From positions 181,380 through 236,427 of the forward strand of contig NZ_BMRI01000001.1 in the NCBI RefSeq assembly GCF_014648555.1: DNA of 55,048 nt. Direction: 5' to 3'. Positions within the stretch are counted from its first letter, which is position 1, and each line of letters begins with the position of its first letter. A program made the translations under genes and the position numbers. The notes beneath the pieces were generated by a model. The model searched no databases. It was given only the letters and a program-made list of their open reading frames with translations, and was not told the DNA's origin. The DNA is from Kitasatospora griseola. Lineage in GTDB: Bacteria > Actinomycetota > Actinomycetes > Streptomycetales > Streptomycetaceae. Shown here piece after piece: positions 34,234 through 43,318 of this stretch.

Positions 34234-34272
34234 ACACTAGCCGTCGTTTCGATACGAGACGGTTCCGTATCG
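34234..34272 (-). promoter_or_regulatory. Efflux operon promoter with TetR-type operator
   Basis: On the minus strand -10 TAGTGT (34234-34239) ends 6 nt before the MFS ATG. The inverted repeat CGATACG (34250-34256) / CGTATCG (34266-34272), 9-bp centre, covers the spacer and -35 zone. An embedded ACGG-TT-CCGT near-palindrome adds symmetry. Repressor occupancy would block transcription. Confidence 0.65.
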
Positions 34273-34441
34273 TAACGGTCGGGACACCGAACGGCAAAGA
34301 CCTTCCCAAGAACCCCCTGGCGGTCGAGAACCCCCGACGGACTTCCGCCTCTTTGCTGACGGCCCGTGGCGTGCAAGCATGGAGCCAGATCCGGGGACGC
34401 CGCACGGCGCCACGAGACGACACACACCAGGAGTCTGTTCG

Positions 34442-35314
34442 ATGAACGCCTCTCCGCTTCAGCCTGCCCAGACGCAGGACGCGCCCGTTAACACCCTCTA
34501 CGGCGGGGTCACCAGCCGACGGGTGACCGTCCGGGACCTCGCCAAGGCCAAGCGCAACGGCGAGCGGTGGGCGATGCTCACCGCCTACGACGCCCTCACC
34601 GCCGGCGTCTTCGACGAAGCCGGCATCCCCGTCCTGCTCGTCGGCGACTCCGCCGGCAACTGCCACCTCGGCTACGAGACCACCGTGCCGGTGACCATGG
34701 ACCAGATGGTGATGCTCTCCGCCGCCGTCGTCCGCGGCACCCAGCGCGCCCTCGTCGTCGCCGACCTCCCCTTCGGCTCCTACCAGGAGTCCCCCGCCCA
34801 GGCCATGCACAACGCCGCCCGCCTGATGAAGGAGGCCGGCGTCCACGCCGTCAAGCTCGAAGGCGGCGAGCGCAGCGCCCGCACCATCGAACTCCTCGTC
34901 GAGGCCGGCATTCCCGTGATGGCCCACATCGGCCTCACCCCCCAGTCCGTCCACGCCTACGGCGGCTACCCCGTCCAGGGCCGCGGCGACGAGGCCGCCC
35001 ACCAGCTGCTCCGCGACGCGAAGGCCGTCCAGCAGGCCGGCGCGTTCGCCGTCGTCCTGGAAGCCGTCCCGGCCGAACTCGCCGCCGAGGTCACCACCCA
35101 CTCCGCGATCCCCACCGTCGGCATCGGCGGCGGCCCGGGCACCGATGCCCAGGTCCTGGTCTGGACCGACTTCGCCGGCATGACGGCCGGCCGCGTCCCC
35201 AAGTTCGTCAAGCAGTATGCCAACCTGCGCGCGACGCTGGCGCAGGCCGCGAGCGAATTCGCGGCGGACGTGCGCGAAGGCGCCTTCCCGGGCCCGGAGC
35301 ACAGCTTCCAGTAA
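34442..35314 (+). CDS. panB: 3-methyl-2-oxobutanoate hydroxymethyltransferase
   Basis: A 290-residue PanB, the first enzyme of pantothenate/CoA synthesis, transferring a hydroxymethyl group from methylene-tetrahydrofolate to alpha-ketoisovalerate. Signatures include [35 protein letters not shown] (Mg-binding Asp), [15 protein letters not shown] and a terminal [15 protein letters not shown]. The family's usual length is about 265-290. The ATG at 34442 has AGGAG 8 nt upstream; in-frame codons from 34379 lack a site. Monocistronic, with a strong terminator. Confidence 0.95.
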   Translation: MNASPLQPAQTQDAPVNTLYGGVTSRRVTVRDLAKAKRNGERWAMLTAYDALTAGVFDEAGIPVLLVGDSAGNCHLGYETTVPVTMDQMVMLSAAVVRGTQRALVVADLPFGSYQESPAQAMHNAARLMKEAGVHAVKLEGGERSARTIELLVEAGIPVMAHIGLTPQSVHAYGGYPVQGRGDEAAHQLLRDAKAVQQAGAFAVVLEAVPAELAAEVTTHSAIPTVGIGGGPGTDAQVLVWTDFAGMTAGRVPKFVKQYANLRATLAQAASEFAADVREGAFPGPEHSFQ

Positions 35315-35334
35315 GGGCGAAGAGGGCGCGAACA

Positions 35335-35366
35335 CAGGGGCGCTGGGGGTACCCCCGGCGCCCCTG
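35335..35366 (+). terminator. panB terminator
   Basis: Arms CAGGGGCGC (35335-35343) and GCGCCCCTG (35358-35366) continue through a U-G pair into GGGGG/CCCCC with a 2-nt tip, then GGTTT follows. One of the strongest hairpins in the window. Confidence 0.88.
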
Positions 35367-35398
35367 GTTTGCCACCTGCCCGCGCCCCCGGTCTTCCA

Positions 35399-35448
35399 CT
35401 GTCATCGCACCCTCCTGGCCTGACAGTCGGATGAAGGTCGTCTGACAG
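35399..35448 (+). promoter_or_regulatory. TGACAG elements upstream of ABC exporter
   Basis: TGACAG occurs at 35421-35426 and 35443-35448 and inverted (CTGTCA) at 35399-35404, all exactly 22 bp (two helix turns) apart. The last ends 22 bp before the ATPase start. This suggests a regulator array; the -10 box is not obvious. Confidence 0.4.
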
Positions 35449-35470
35449 GCGCCCCCGGCACGGTGTTCCC

Positions 35471-36451
35471 ATGACGCGAATCGAACGGAACGCCGTGGAG
35501 GTCCACGGCATCGTGAAGCACTACGGGGAGACGAAGGCCCTCGACGGGGTCGATCTGACGGTGCGCGAGGGGACGGTGCTCGGGCTGCTCGGGCCGAACG
35601 GGGCCGGGAAGACGACGCTGGTGCGGGTGCTGTCGACGCTGATCAAGCCGGACGCGGGCACGGCGTTCGTCGGCGGGTACGACGTGCTGCACCAGCCCAA
35701 GCAGTTGCGGCGGACCATCGGTCTGACCGGCCAGTACGCGTCGGTGGACGAGCTGCTGTCCGGCTACGAGAACCTCTACCTGATCGGACGCCTGCTGGAC
35801 CTGTCCGGGAAGGAGGCCAAGGCCCGCGCCGCCGAGCTGCTGGAGCGGTTCTCGCTCACCGAGGCGGCCCGGCGTCCGGCCAAGGGCTACTCGGGCGGCA
35901 TGCGGCGGCGGCTGGACCTCGCGGCGTCGATGATCGGCCGCCCGAAGGTGCTGTACCTGGACGAGCCCACCACGGGGCTGGACCCGCGGACCCGCAACGA
36001 GGTGTGGGACGAGGTGCAGCGGATGGTCGGCGAGGGCTCCACGGTGCTGCTGACCACGCAGTACATGGAGGAGGCGGAGCAGCTCGCCGACGCGCTGACC
36101 GTGATCGACAAGGGCCGGGTGATCGCCAACGGCGGCATTCAGGAGCTGAAGGCCCAGGTCGGCGGCAAGAGTCTGCAGGTGCGTCCGCTGCGTCCGGCGG
36201 AGCTGCCGGAGATGGCCCGGTGCCTGCGCGAGTCCGGCGTCCCGGCGACGTTCTCGGACGAGTCCGGCCTGCTCTCGGTGCATCTCACCGACGAGGAGCA
36301 ACTGACGACCGTCATAGGGGCGTTGGGCACCCGCGGGTTCGGGATCGCGGGCATCGACACCAAGCTGCCCAGCCTGGACGAGGTCTTCCTGACCATCACC
36401 GGCAAGCCGTCCGTCCCCGCCCCGGCCCGTGACAAGGAGCCCGTCGCATGA
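35471..36451 (+). CDS. DrrA-like ABC transporter ATP-binding protein
   Basis: A 326-residue ATPase of the daunorubicin-resistance (DrrA) type. Walker A GPNGAGKTT (near 40), Q-loop GQYASVD, signature YSGGMRRRLDLA (near 140), Walker B VLYLDEPTTGLD (near 160), H-loop replaced by TTQYMEEAEQLAD as is usual in this subfamily, and a C-terminal DrrA-type extension ending SLDEVFLTITGKP. It powers the permease encoded next, whose ATG overlaps the stop by 4 nt (ATGA). Substrates in the family are antibiotics or lipids; specificity is unknown here. Confidence 0.93.
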   Translation: MTRIERNAVEVHGIVKHYGETKALDGVDLTVREGTVLGLLGPNGAGKTTLVRVLSTLIKPDAGTAFVGGYDVLHQPKQLRRTIGLTGQYASVDELLSGYENLYLIGRLLDLSGKEAKARAAELLERFSLTEAARRPAKGYSGGMRRRLDLAASMIGRPKVLYLDEPTTGLDPRTRNEVWDEVQRMVGEGSTVLLTTQYMEEAEQLADALTVIDKGRVIANGGIQELKAQVGGKSLQVRPLRPAELPEMARCLRESGVPATFSDESGLLSVHLTDEEQLTTVIGALGTRGFGIAGIDTKLPSLDEVFLTITGKPSVPAPARDKEPVA

Positions 36452-37281
36452 GCACCGCCACTCTGAGCCCCGCACCCGCGTCCGCTCCCAGCCGGGCGAG
36501 CGGCGACGACACCCGGATCGGCCTGCGGGCGAACCTGCGCCATCTGGGTGCGCTGACCCGCCGGAACCTGATGCGGATCAAGGCCGACCCGGAGTCCATG
36601 CTGGACGCCCTGCTGGTGCCGGTCATCATGATCCTGCTGTTCGTCTACGTGTTCGGCGGCGCGATGGCCACCAACCAGCACGAGTACATGCAGTACATGG
36701 TGCCCGGCCTGCTCGGCACCACCGGCCTGAACCTGGCGATGGCGCTGGGCACCGGCCTGAACACCGACTTCCAGACCGGCGTGATGGACCGCTTCCGCAC
36801 CCTGCCGATCGGGCGCTCCGCGGTGCTGCTGTCGAAGATGATCGCGGAGACGCTGCGGGCGCTGGTCGCCTTCGCGGTGCTGATCGGCTTCGCGCTGCTC
36901 CTCGGCCTGGAGGTCAAGGGCGGCCCGCTGAACCTGCTGGCCGCGGTCGGTCTCTCGCTGGTGTTCGGCGCCTCGCTGATGTGGGTGTCGATGCTGCTGG
37001 GCATGGCGCTGCGCAGCGCCCAGGCGGTGCAGGGCATGGCGATGATCGTGATGATGCCGCTGCAGTTCGGCAGCTCGATCTTCGCCAACCCCTCCACCAT
37101 GCCGGGCTGGCTGCAGGCGTTCACGAAGCACAACCCGCTGTCGGCGCTGGCGGACGCCTGCCGCGCGCTGATCAACGGCGGTGCGGTCGGCAACTCGGTG
37201 GTGACGGTGCTGATCTGGTCGGCGGCGATCACGGTGGTGACCGCGCCGCTGGCGGTGGCCCGCTTCCGCAAGCGCACCTGA
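36448..37281 (+). CDS. DrrB-like ABC-2 type permease
   Basis: A 277-residue ABC-2 permease with six membrane segments. The family motif GVMDRFRTLPIGRSAVLLSK (near 110) and the later MVMMPLQFGSSIFANPSTMPGWLQAF are typical of DrrB. The ATG at 36448 overlaps the ATPase stop, ensuring coupled synthesis. It ends 43 nt from the convergent SARP gene, with GC-rich repeats between that may terminate both. Confidence 0.92.
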   Translation: MSTATLSPAPASAPSRASGDDTRIGLRANLRHLGALTRRNLMRIKADPESMLDALLVPVIMILLFVYVFGGAMATNQHEYMQYMVPGLLGTTGLNLAMALGTGLNTDFQTGVMDRFRTLPIGRSAVLLSKMIAETLRALVAFAVLIGFALLLGLEVKGGPLNLLAAVGLSLVFGASLMWVSMLLGMALRSAQAVQGMAMIVMMPLQFGSSIFANPSTMPGWLQAFTKHNPLSALADACRALINGGAVGNSVVTVLIWSAAITVVTAPLAVARFRKRT

Positions 37282-37324
37282 TCCCGGGCGGCGGGCGCTC
37301 CGGACCGGCCCTCCGGCGGGGCGT

Positions 37325-40300
37325 TCAGAACTCCCCGGGATCGTTCAGCAGGGCGGACGCCTCGTGCAGGGTGAGGCGTGCGCCCTGCTGCCGCATCGTC
37401 AGGAACTCGTCCTCGCCCAGCAGTTCACGCAGGATGCGCTCGCAGCGGGCGCGCTCGGCGCGCTCCATGAAGGAGCCGGACGCGCCGCTGAGGCCGTCGT
37501 GCGCGCCGAGCAGTTCCGCGCCGCGCCGGGCGGCGGCCAACTGGCCTTCCTGTTGGGCGAGTTCGGCGAGGACGGCGGCCAGCGGGACCATCAGCATCAT
37601 GCCCATGTGTTCGACGAAGACGGTGGCCCGGCCCTCCGCCTCGGCCATCGCGCGGCGACCCTCGCGGGTCAGCGCGAGGCCGGCCCGCGGGTCGCCGGCG
37701 CGGGCCGTCACCCAGCCGCGGATGGCGGTGACGATGCCGGCGAACACCCAGGGGAGCGGGCCGCGGGACGGCATCTCTGCGGACAGCCGGTCGAGCACGG
37801 CGAGCGCCTCGGCGTACTCGCCGCGCTGCACGCACAGGTTGCACAGCACCAGTCGGCCGTACAGCCGCGCGCCCTCGGCGTCCCGGCCGTCCTCGGCAGC
37901 CTCGGCGACGGCGTCGCGGACCATCCGCTCGCCCTCCTCCGGGTCGTACTCGGCGACCACCTCGCCGAGCCGGGCGCGCAGCACCGGCACCTCCTGGCGG
38001 GCGCCGAGCCGGGTGGCCAGGTCGATGGCCTCCCGGAAGGCCCGTTCGGCGAGGGCGCTGTCGCCGGACTTGGTGGCGTTCTCGGCCTTCGCGGCCAGCG
38101 CGTCGGAGCTTCCCCACAGGTCCCCCTGCGCGGTGTACAGGGCGAGCGCCTCCTCGCTGTCGGCGATCGCCTGGGCCAGGCCCCCGGCCAGGTCGTTGAG
38201 CAGCCGGGCGCGCAGTTGCAGGGCGTAGGCGAGGTCTCCGGGGCCGCCGTGGCGGCGGGCGCCGGCCACCGCGTCGTCCAGCACCTCGCGGGTGCGGTCC
38301 ATCTCGCCGGTGAGGAAGACCGCGAACACCCGGCTGAGCACCGGCGCCCGGTAGGACTGCGGCAGGTTGGAGGTGTAGACGTCCAGCACCCGGCGGGCGG
38401 TGTGCATCGCGGCGGAGTCGTGCAGCATCCCGAAGTCGTCGGAGAACATGCTGATCAGCCGGTGCAGGCCCAGGTGGCGGCGGCCCTCCTGGAGCAGCTC
38501 GGGCGGCAGCGGCGGCGGCTGGTCGAGCGGGCCGGTGGCGAGCGGGACGGGCGCCGGGGCGTCGTCGCCGTACGGGTCGGGGGCGAATGCCGAGACCGCC
38601 CGGAACCAGCCGCCGGCCTCGGCGCGGTAGTCGCGCAGCGCCCAGTAGGGGGCCATCGACAGCACCAGCACCAGCGCCTCCTGTTCCTGGCCGGCGTCGA
38701 CGGCGCGACGCAGCGCGGCCCGGATGTTCTCCTGTTCGCGGTCGAGCCGGGCGAGTTCGTCGAGCTGTCCGGCGCCGCGCAGGAGCAGTCCGGCGCTCCG
38801 GGCGACCTCCCGGTAGTGCCGGGTGTGGCGGTCGGCGACCTCGGGTTCGGCGGCCTCGGCGAGCCGTTCCGCCGCGTACTCGTGGATGGTCTCCAGCATC
38901 CAGTAGCGCGGTTGCTCGCCCAGTCCGGCCACCAGCAGGGACTTGTCGACCAGCGACAGCAGCAGGTCGGCGACCTCCGCCCGGGGCACCCGCTCGTCCG
39001 CGACGACGGCCTCGGCGGACTCCAGGGTGCAGCCGCCGGCGAACACCGAGAGCCGCCGCAGCACGGCGTGTTCGCGGGGGCCGAGCAGGTCCCAGGACCA
39101 GTCGACGACGGCGCGCAGGGTCTGCTGGCGGGGCAGCAGGGTGCGGGAGCCGGCGGTGAGCAGCGCGAACCGGGAGTCCAGCCGGTCGGCGAGTTGACGC
39201 GGCGTCAGTCCGCGCAGTCGGGCGGCGGCGAGTTCGATGGCCAGCGGCAGGCCGTCCAGGCGGCGGCAGAGTTCGGCGCAGGCCTCCGGGTCCTGGTCGG
39301 TGCGGAAGCCCGGCCGGGCGGCGGCGCCGCGTTCGGCGAGCAGGCGCAGCGCGGACGGGGCGGGCAGCGGTTCGACCGGCAGCACGGTCTCGCCGGGGAC
39401 GCCGAGCGGTTCGCGGCTGGTGGCGAGGACGGTGACGCCGGGGCAGTCGGCGAGCAGCCGGTCGGCGAGGTCGGCGGCGGCCTGGACGACGTGCTCGCAG
39501 TTGTCGAGCAGCAGCAGGACGCGGCGGCGGCCGAGGTGGTCGACCAGCCGGGAGACCGGGTCCTTGCGGCCGCCCTCTATCGCCTCGACGACGGCGCCGC
39601 CGGTGTGCAGCACGGTCTCGCGCAGGCCGAGGGCGATGGCGACGGCGTCGGGGACGGCGGCCGGGTCGTCCAGCGGGGCGAGTTCGATCTGCCAGACGCC
39701 GCCGGGCCAGTGCGCGGCGTCCTGTTCGCGGCGGCCGGCCTCGACGGACAGCCGGGTCTTGCCGGAGCCGCCGGGGCCGGTCAGGGTGGTCAGCCGCCCG
39801 GCCGTCAACGCGCCTGCCACGGTGGCGAGTTCGCCTTCGCGCCCGACGAAGCTGGTGCGGCCGGGGCGCAGGTTGCCGGCGGCGGGGGCCGCTGCGGCGG
39901 CGCGCGGGGGTTCGGCCGCAGTGGTGAGCAACTCGCGGTGCAGGGCGCGCAGTTCGGGGCCGGGGTCGGTACCGAGCTGTTCGGCGAGGGCGCGGCGGAT
40001 CTCCTCGTAGCGGACGAGTGCCTCGGCGGTGCGGCCGGCCGCGCGCAGGGCGCGCAGCCGGAGTGCCTGGAGCTGTTCGTCGAGCGGGTGGTCGCGGCAG
40101 AGTTCGGCGAGCTCGGCGGTGACCTCGGCGGCCCGGCCGAGGGCGAGTTGCGCGGTCAGCCGGTGCCGGCGGGCCTCCTCGCGCTGCGCCTCCAGACGGG
40201 CGGCGGGGGCGGTGCGGTCGGGCAGGTCGGCGAGCGCGGGGCCGCGCCACAGCGCGAGGGCGGCGACGAGCCGGTCGGCGGCGCCGGCCGGATCGCCGTC

Positions 40301-40630
40301 GGCGAGGGCGCGGGCGCCGTCGCCGGCCAGCCGCTGGAACTCGGCGACGTCGGTGTGCGGGCCGGTCAGCCAGTAGCCGGCCGGTCCGGAGCCGATCTCG
40401 GCCCGGCCGACGGTGCGGCGCAGCCGGCCGACCAGGGTCTGCAGTGCGGCGGCGGTGTCCTGCGGCGACTCGTCCGCCCACACCTCCTCGGCGAGCAGCT
40501 CGGCCGGGACGGGCCGGCCCTGGCGCAGCACGAGCGCGGCCAGCAGGGCGCGCAGCCGGGCGCCGCCGAGCGCGATCGGGGTGCCGTCGTCGTGGTGGGC
40601 GGTGGTGGTGCCGAGGATGCCGTAATGCAC
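37325..40630 (-). CDS. SARP/AfsR-like regulator: BTAD, NB-ARC ATPase and TPR
   Basis: An 1101-residue large transcriptional regulator. Order: OmpR-type winged helix (about 1-95, LRALLAALVLRQGRPVPAELLAEEVW), bacterial transcriptional activator domain (about 100-245), NB-ARC/STAND ATPase with Walker A GPGGSGKTR (near 281) and VLLLLDNCEHV, the LATSREPLGV motif, then an alpha-helical TPR-like C-terminus from about 640. Relatives activate secondary metabolism. The start is GTG 40630 with -10-like CAGAAT 6 nt upstream on the minus strand (40637-40642), suggesting leaderless translation; an upstream extension to 40786 is not convincing. Being convergent with the DrrAB exporter, it may regulate it, but no shared site is seen. 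Confidence 0.9.
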   Translation of the reverse strand: MHYGILGTTTAHHDDGTPIALGGARLRALLAALVLRQGRPVPAELLAEEVWADESPQDTAAALQTLVGRLRRTVGRAEIGSGPAGYWLTGPHTDVAEFQRLAGDGARALADGDPAGAADRLVAALALWRGPALADLPDRTAPAARLEAQREEARRHRLTAQLALGRAAEVTAELAELCRDHPLDEQLQALRLRALRAAGRTAEALVRYEEIRRALAEQLGTDPGPELRALHRELLTTAAEPPRAAAAAPAAGNLRPGRTSFVGREGELATVAGALTAGRLTTLTGPGGSGKTRLSVEAGRREQDAAHWPGGVWQIELAPLDDPAAVPDAVAIALGLRETVLHTGGAVVEAIEGGRKDPVSRLVDHLGRRRVLLLLDNCEHVVQAAADLADRLLADCPGVTVLATSREPLGVPGETVLPVEPLPAPSALRLLAERGAAARPGFRTDQDPEACAELCRRLDGLPLAIELAAARLRGLTPRQLADRLDSRFALLTAGSRTLLPRQQTLRAVVDWSWDLLGPREHAVLRRLSVFAGGCTLESAEAVVADERVPRAEVADLLLSLVDKSLLVAGLGEQPRYWMLETIHEYAAERLAEAAEPEVADRHTRHYREVARSAGLLLRGAGQLDELARLDREQENIRAALRRAVDAGQEQEALVLVLSMAPYWALRDYRAEAGGWFRAVSAFAPDPYGDDAPAPVPLATGPLDQPPPLPPELLQEGRRHLGLHRLISMFSDDFGMLHDSAAMHTARRVLDVYTSNLPQSYRAPVLSRVFAVFLTGEMDRTREVLDDAVAGARRHGGPGDLAYALQLRARLLNDLAGGLAQAIADSEEALALYTAQGDLWGSSDALAAKAENATKSGDSALAERAFREAIDLATRLGARQEVPVLRARLGEVVAEYDPEEGERMVRDAVAEAAEDGRDAEGARLYGRLVLCNLCVQRGEYAEALAVLDRLSAEMPSRGPLPWVFAGIVTAIRGWVTARAGDPRAGLALTREGRRAMAEAEGRATVFVEHMGMMLMVPLAAVLAELAQQEGQLAAARRGAELLGAHDGLSGASGSFMERAERARCERILRELLGEDEFLTMRQQGARLTLHEASALLNDPGEF

Positions 40631-40784
40631 CCGCCCATTCTGCGCGACGCGCGGAACCCCGGGCGCACATCCGTGCGGAACGCCCGGCTGCCGCCGTCCG
40701 TTCATCGTGGGCCGCTTGTCCGGCGCGCCCGGCGCCCGGCATGATCGGACGTCCATCCGCCCCCAGCTCCGGAGCCTTCTCGCC

Positions 40785-41600
40785 ATGACCTACGCCAGCA
40801 CCGGCCAGCGCAGCGCGGAGAGCCGGGTCAGCCCGATCTTCCTGGCGCTGGCCGGCACCTTCGTCGCCGCCGGCCTCGCGCTGGCCACCGGCTGGGGCAA
40901 CGACCGGTTCGGCATCTTCCTGTTCGTGGTGGCGGGCTGGATGGTGTCGCTCTGCCTGCACGAGTACGCCCACGCGCGCACCGCGCTGGCCGGCGGCGAC
41001 ATCACGGTCGGCATGAAGGGCTACCTGACGCTGAACCCGCTGAAGTACGGGCACGTGGTGATGAGCTTCGTGCTGCCGGTGGTGTTCGTGCTGATGGGCG
41101 GCATCGGCCTGCCCGGCGGCGCGGTCTACATCGAGCGGGACCGGATCTCCGGCCGCCTCAAGCACAGCCTGATCTCGGCGGCCGGCCCGCTGGTGAACGC
41201 GGCGTTCGGCGTCCTGCTGCTGGTGGCGGTCAGCCAGGGCTGGTTCGACAACCCGGACGTGCCGGCCCACTACGACGGGCAGGAGCTGGGATTCTCCCCG
41301 CTGCCGGCCGCCCTCGGCTTCCTCGCCTACCTGCAGGTCACCGCGGCGGTCCTGAACCTGCTGCCGGTGCCCGGCCTGGACGGCTACGGCATCATCGAGC
41401 CCTGGCTGTCGCTCAAAACCCGCCGCGCGATCGCCCCGTACGCGCCCTACGGCATGCTGCTGCTGTTCGCGCTGGTGTGGCAGAGCCAGGTCGGCCAGTG
41501 GCTGTACGACTTCACCATGGGGATCTTCGACCTGTTCGGCGCGGACTCGCACTACGCGACGGTCGGCCGGCTGCTGTTCAGCTTCTGGAAGACCTACTGA
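40785..41600 (+). CDS. Site-2 protease family (M50) membrane metalloprotease
   Basis: A 271-residue membrane zinc protease. Active-site HEYAH (HExxH, near residue 59) lies in a membrane helix and the second signature NLLPVPGLDGYG (near 200) carries the third ligand Asp. Six or so hydrophobic segments. It cleaves substrates inside the membrane, often anti-sigma factors or signal-peptide remnants; the target is unknown. The ATG at 40785 has GGAG about 11 nt upstream. Divergent from the SARP gene. Confidence 0.88.
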   Translation: MTYASTGQRSAESRVSPIFLALAGTFVAAGLALATGWGNDRFGIFLFVVAGWMVSLCLHEYAHARTALAGGDITVGMKGYLTLNPLKYGHVVMSFVLPVVFVLMGGIGLPGGAVYIERDRISGRLKHSLISAAGPLVNAAFGVLLLVAVSQGWFDNPDVPAHYDGQELGFSPLPAALGFLAYLQVTAAVLNLLPVPGLDGYGIIEPWLSLKTRRAIAPYAPYGMLLLFALVWQSQVGQWLYDFTMGIFDLFGADSHYATVGRLLFSFWKTY

Positions 41601-41601
41601 G

Positions 41602-41620
41602 CCGGCCGGGCCCGGGCCGG
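41602..41620. terminator. Bidirectional terminator candidate
   Basis: CCGGCC (41602-41607) and GGCCGG (41615-41620) pair between the convergent protease and small membrane protein genes. Confidence 0.45.
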
Positions 41621-41622
41621 AC

Positions 41623-41811
41623 CTACTGCGCCTGGGCCTGCTCGGCCCGGGCGGCGCGGTCCCGGCGCAGGTAGTACCAGGCGATGTTGCTGGACACGCC
41701 GGCCATCAGCACCCACACCACGCCGAGCCAGTTGCCCTGGATGAACGAGACCACCGCGGCGATCACCGCCAGGACCAGGACGATCGTGGCGTACAGGGCG
41801 TTGCGGGGCAT
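41623..41811 (-). CDS. Small two-TM membrane protein, unknown function
   Basis: A 62-residue protein: MPRNALYATIVLVL opening, two hydrophobic helices (about 5-23 and 27-46) and a charged Arg/Ala/Gln tail. The ATG at 41811 has AGGAG 8 nt upstream, which supports expression. No family recognised. Confidence 0.7.
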   Translation of the reverse strand: MPRNALYATIVLVLAVIAAVVSFIQGNWLGVVWVLMAGVSSNIAWYYLRRDRAARAEQAQAQ

Positions 41812-41933
41812 GGCGGGACTCCTCGGGCGGGCGCGGTGTGGCCCCGCCATTCTCGCCGACCGAACACGCCGCTCCGGCCGGGGGTGGCGGGTGCGCGCCG
41901 CGGCGTCGGTCACACCGCGGCGCCGTCTCCCGC

Positions 41934-42635
41934 TCAGACGTCGGTGATCCGCAGGCCGGCGTGCGCCTTGTAGCGGCGGTTGACCGAGATCAGGTTGGCC
42001 ACCAGCGCCTCCACCTGGTGGGCGTTGCGCAGCCGCCCGGCGAAGACGCCGCGCATGCCGGGGATCCGGCCGGCCAGCGCCTGCACGGTGTCGGTGGCGG
42101 CGCGGTCCTCGCCGAGCACCATCACGTCGGTGTCGATCGACTCCACCGACTCGTCCTGCAGCAGCACCGCCGACAGGTGGTGGAAGGCCGCGGTGACGGT
42201 GGAGTCCGGCAGCAGTGCGGCGGCCTGCTGGGCGGCCGAGCCCTCCGGGACCTGCAGCGCGTAGGCGCCCTGCTTGTCGAAGCCCAGCGGGTTGACGCAG
42301 TCCACCACGATCTTCCCGGCGAGTTCGGCGCGCAGCGAGGTCAGCGTCTCGGCGTGGCCGTCCCACGGCACCGCGACGATCACCACGTCGCTCTCCCGGG
42401 CGCACCGCGCGTTGTCGGCGCCGCGGACGCCGAGGCCGAGCTCCGCGGCGCAGTCCTCGGCGCGCTCGGCGCTGCGGGAGCCGATCATCACCTGCTGGCC
42501 GGCCTTGGCGAGCCGGTAGGCCAGGCCGCGGCCCTGGTCGCCGGTGCCGCCGAGGACGCCGACCACCAGGTCGGAGACGTCCGGCAGCTGTCGGCCCGGT
42601 CCGGCCGTCGCGTTCACTGAATCGGGTTGCGTCAT
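41934..42635 (-). CDS. npdG: NADPH-dependent F420 reductase-like protein
   Basis: A 233-residue Rossmann protein of the F420H2:NADP+ oxidoreductase family. VGVLGGTGDQGRGLAYRLAKAG (near 26) binds NADP, SRSAERA selects the phosphate, and WDGHAETL, NPLGF and FHHLSA follow in order as in the family. It moves hydride between F420 and NADP in the cytoplasm, supplying reduced F420. The ATG at 42635 follows a -10 CAGGAT by 7 nt (42643-42648), implying a leaderless mRNA. Divergent from the gene at 42683. Confidence 0.85.
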   Translation of the reverse strand: MTQPDSVNATAGPGRQLPDVSDLVVGVLGGTGDQGRGLAYRLAKAGQQVMIGSRSAERAEDCAAELGLGVRGADNARCARESDVVIVAVPWDGHAETLTSLRAELAGKIVVDCVNPLGFDKQGAYALQVPEGSAAQQAAALLPDSTVTAAFHHLSAVLLQDESVESIDTDVMVLGEDRAATDTVQALAGRIPGMRGVFAGRLRNAHQVEALVANLISVNRRYKAHAGLRITDV

Positions 42636-42642
42636 GCCGAAG

Positions 42643-42675
42643 ATCCTGCCAAATCCGTTGCCCGGGCAGCATGCT
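42643..42675. promoter_or_regulatory. Overlapping divergent leaderless promoters
   Basis: Minus strand: -10 CAGGAT (42643-42648), 7 nt before the F420 reductase ATG. Plus strand: -10 CATGCT (42670-42675), 7 nt before the ATG at 42683, with CTGCCA (42646-42651) as a possible -35. Only 47 bp separate the two starts. Confidence 0.45.
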
Positions 42676-42682
42676 GTCGCGC

Positions 42683-43261
42683 ATGGACGCGGTGAGAGTT
42701 TCCGCACTCCGGCAGTCACTGGCCGGCACCGGCTGGCCCGAGCGGGCTGGCGCCTTCGCCGCCGCGCTGCGCGGCTCGGTCACCCGGCGCAGCGCCACCG
42801 GCCTGCTGCTGGTCGGCACCCCCCGCTACGAGCCGTGGCACCTGGCGGCGCACCTGAGCGACGAGGCCGCGTACAGCGGGGTGCCGGAGCTCGTCCCGAC
42901 GCTGCTGCGGCACACCGTCCCGCCGGGCGCGCCGAGCCACCTGGCGTGCGGGCTGCCCCGGCTGGGGGAGGCGCGGAACGGCGCGACGGTGCTGCTGGTC
43001 GCCCCCGCGCCCGCCGACGCGCCCCTGCTGGAGCGGCTCGACGACGCCCGCCGGGCCGGCGCGGTGCTGCTCACCCTGGACGACGGCGACCCCGAGCTGA
43101 CGGCGCTGGCACACGAGCGGCTGACCGTGCCGGAGGCCGAACCCGAGCCGTTCGAGCTGGTGCAGCACCTGGTCAGCTCGGCCACCTCGACGGTGCCGCC
43201 GCGCTCCCGGCTGGCCCGGCTGGTGGAGCGGCTGACCGCCTCGCCGGTGGTGCGCTGGTGA
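42683..43261 (+). CDS. Conserved hypothetical protein
   Basis: A 192-residue cytoplasmic protein, MDAVRVSALRQSLAGTGW at the start. Ala/Leu/Arg-rich with no membrane segment and no motif I recognise; the segment EPWHLAAHLSDEAAYSG suggests a compact helical fold. The promoter spacing supports ATG 42683 over an ATG 12 nt earlier. Confidence 0.7.
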   Translation: MDAVRVSALRQSLAGTGWPERAGAFAAALRGSVTRRSATGLLLVGTPRYEPWHLAAHLSDEAAYSGVPELVPTLLRHTVPPGAPSHLACGLPRLGEARNGATVLLVAPAPADAPLLERLDDARRAGAVLLTLDDGDPELTALAHERLTVPEAEPEPFELVQHLVSSATSTVPPRSRLARLVERLTASPVVRW

Positions 43262-43280
43262 CGGGCCGACAGAAAACCTG

Positions 43281-43310
43281 TTGCCCCGGTCCGCCCGCCT
43301 CCCGCAGCAT
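43281..43310 (+). promoter_or_regulatory. Promoter of MFS gene, leaderless layout
   Basis: -35 TTGCCC (43281-43286), 18-bp spacer, -10 CAGCAT (43305-43310), then 8 nt to the GTG at 43319. Confidence 0.5.
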
Positions 43311-43318
43311 CTGACCAT

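Noticed and set aside
37282..37324. Strong terminator between the ABC permease and the SARP gene
   Set aside because: Only partial GC-rich complementarity is seen; no clean stem-loop.
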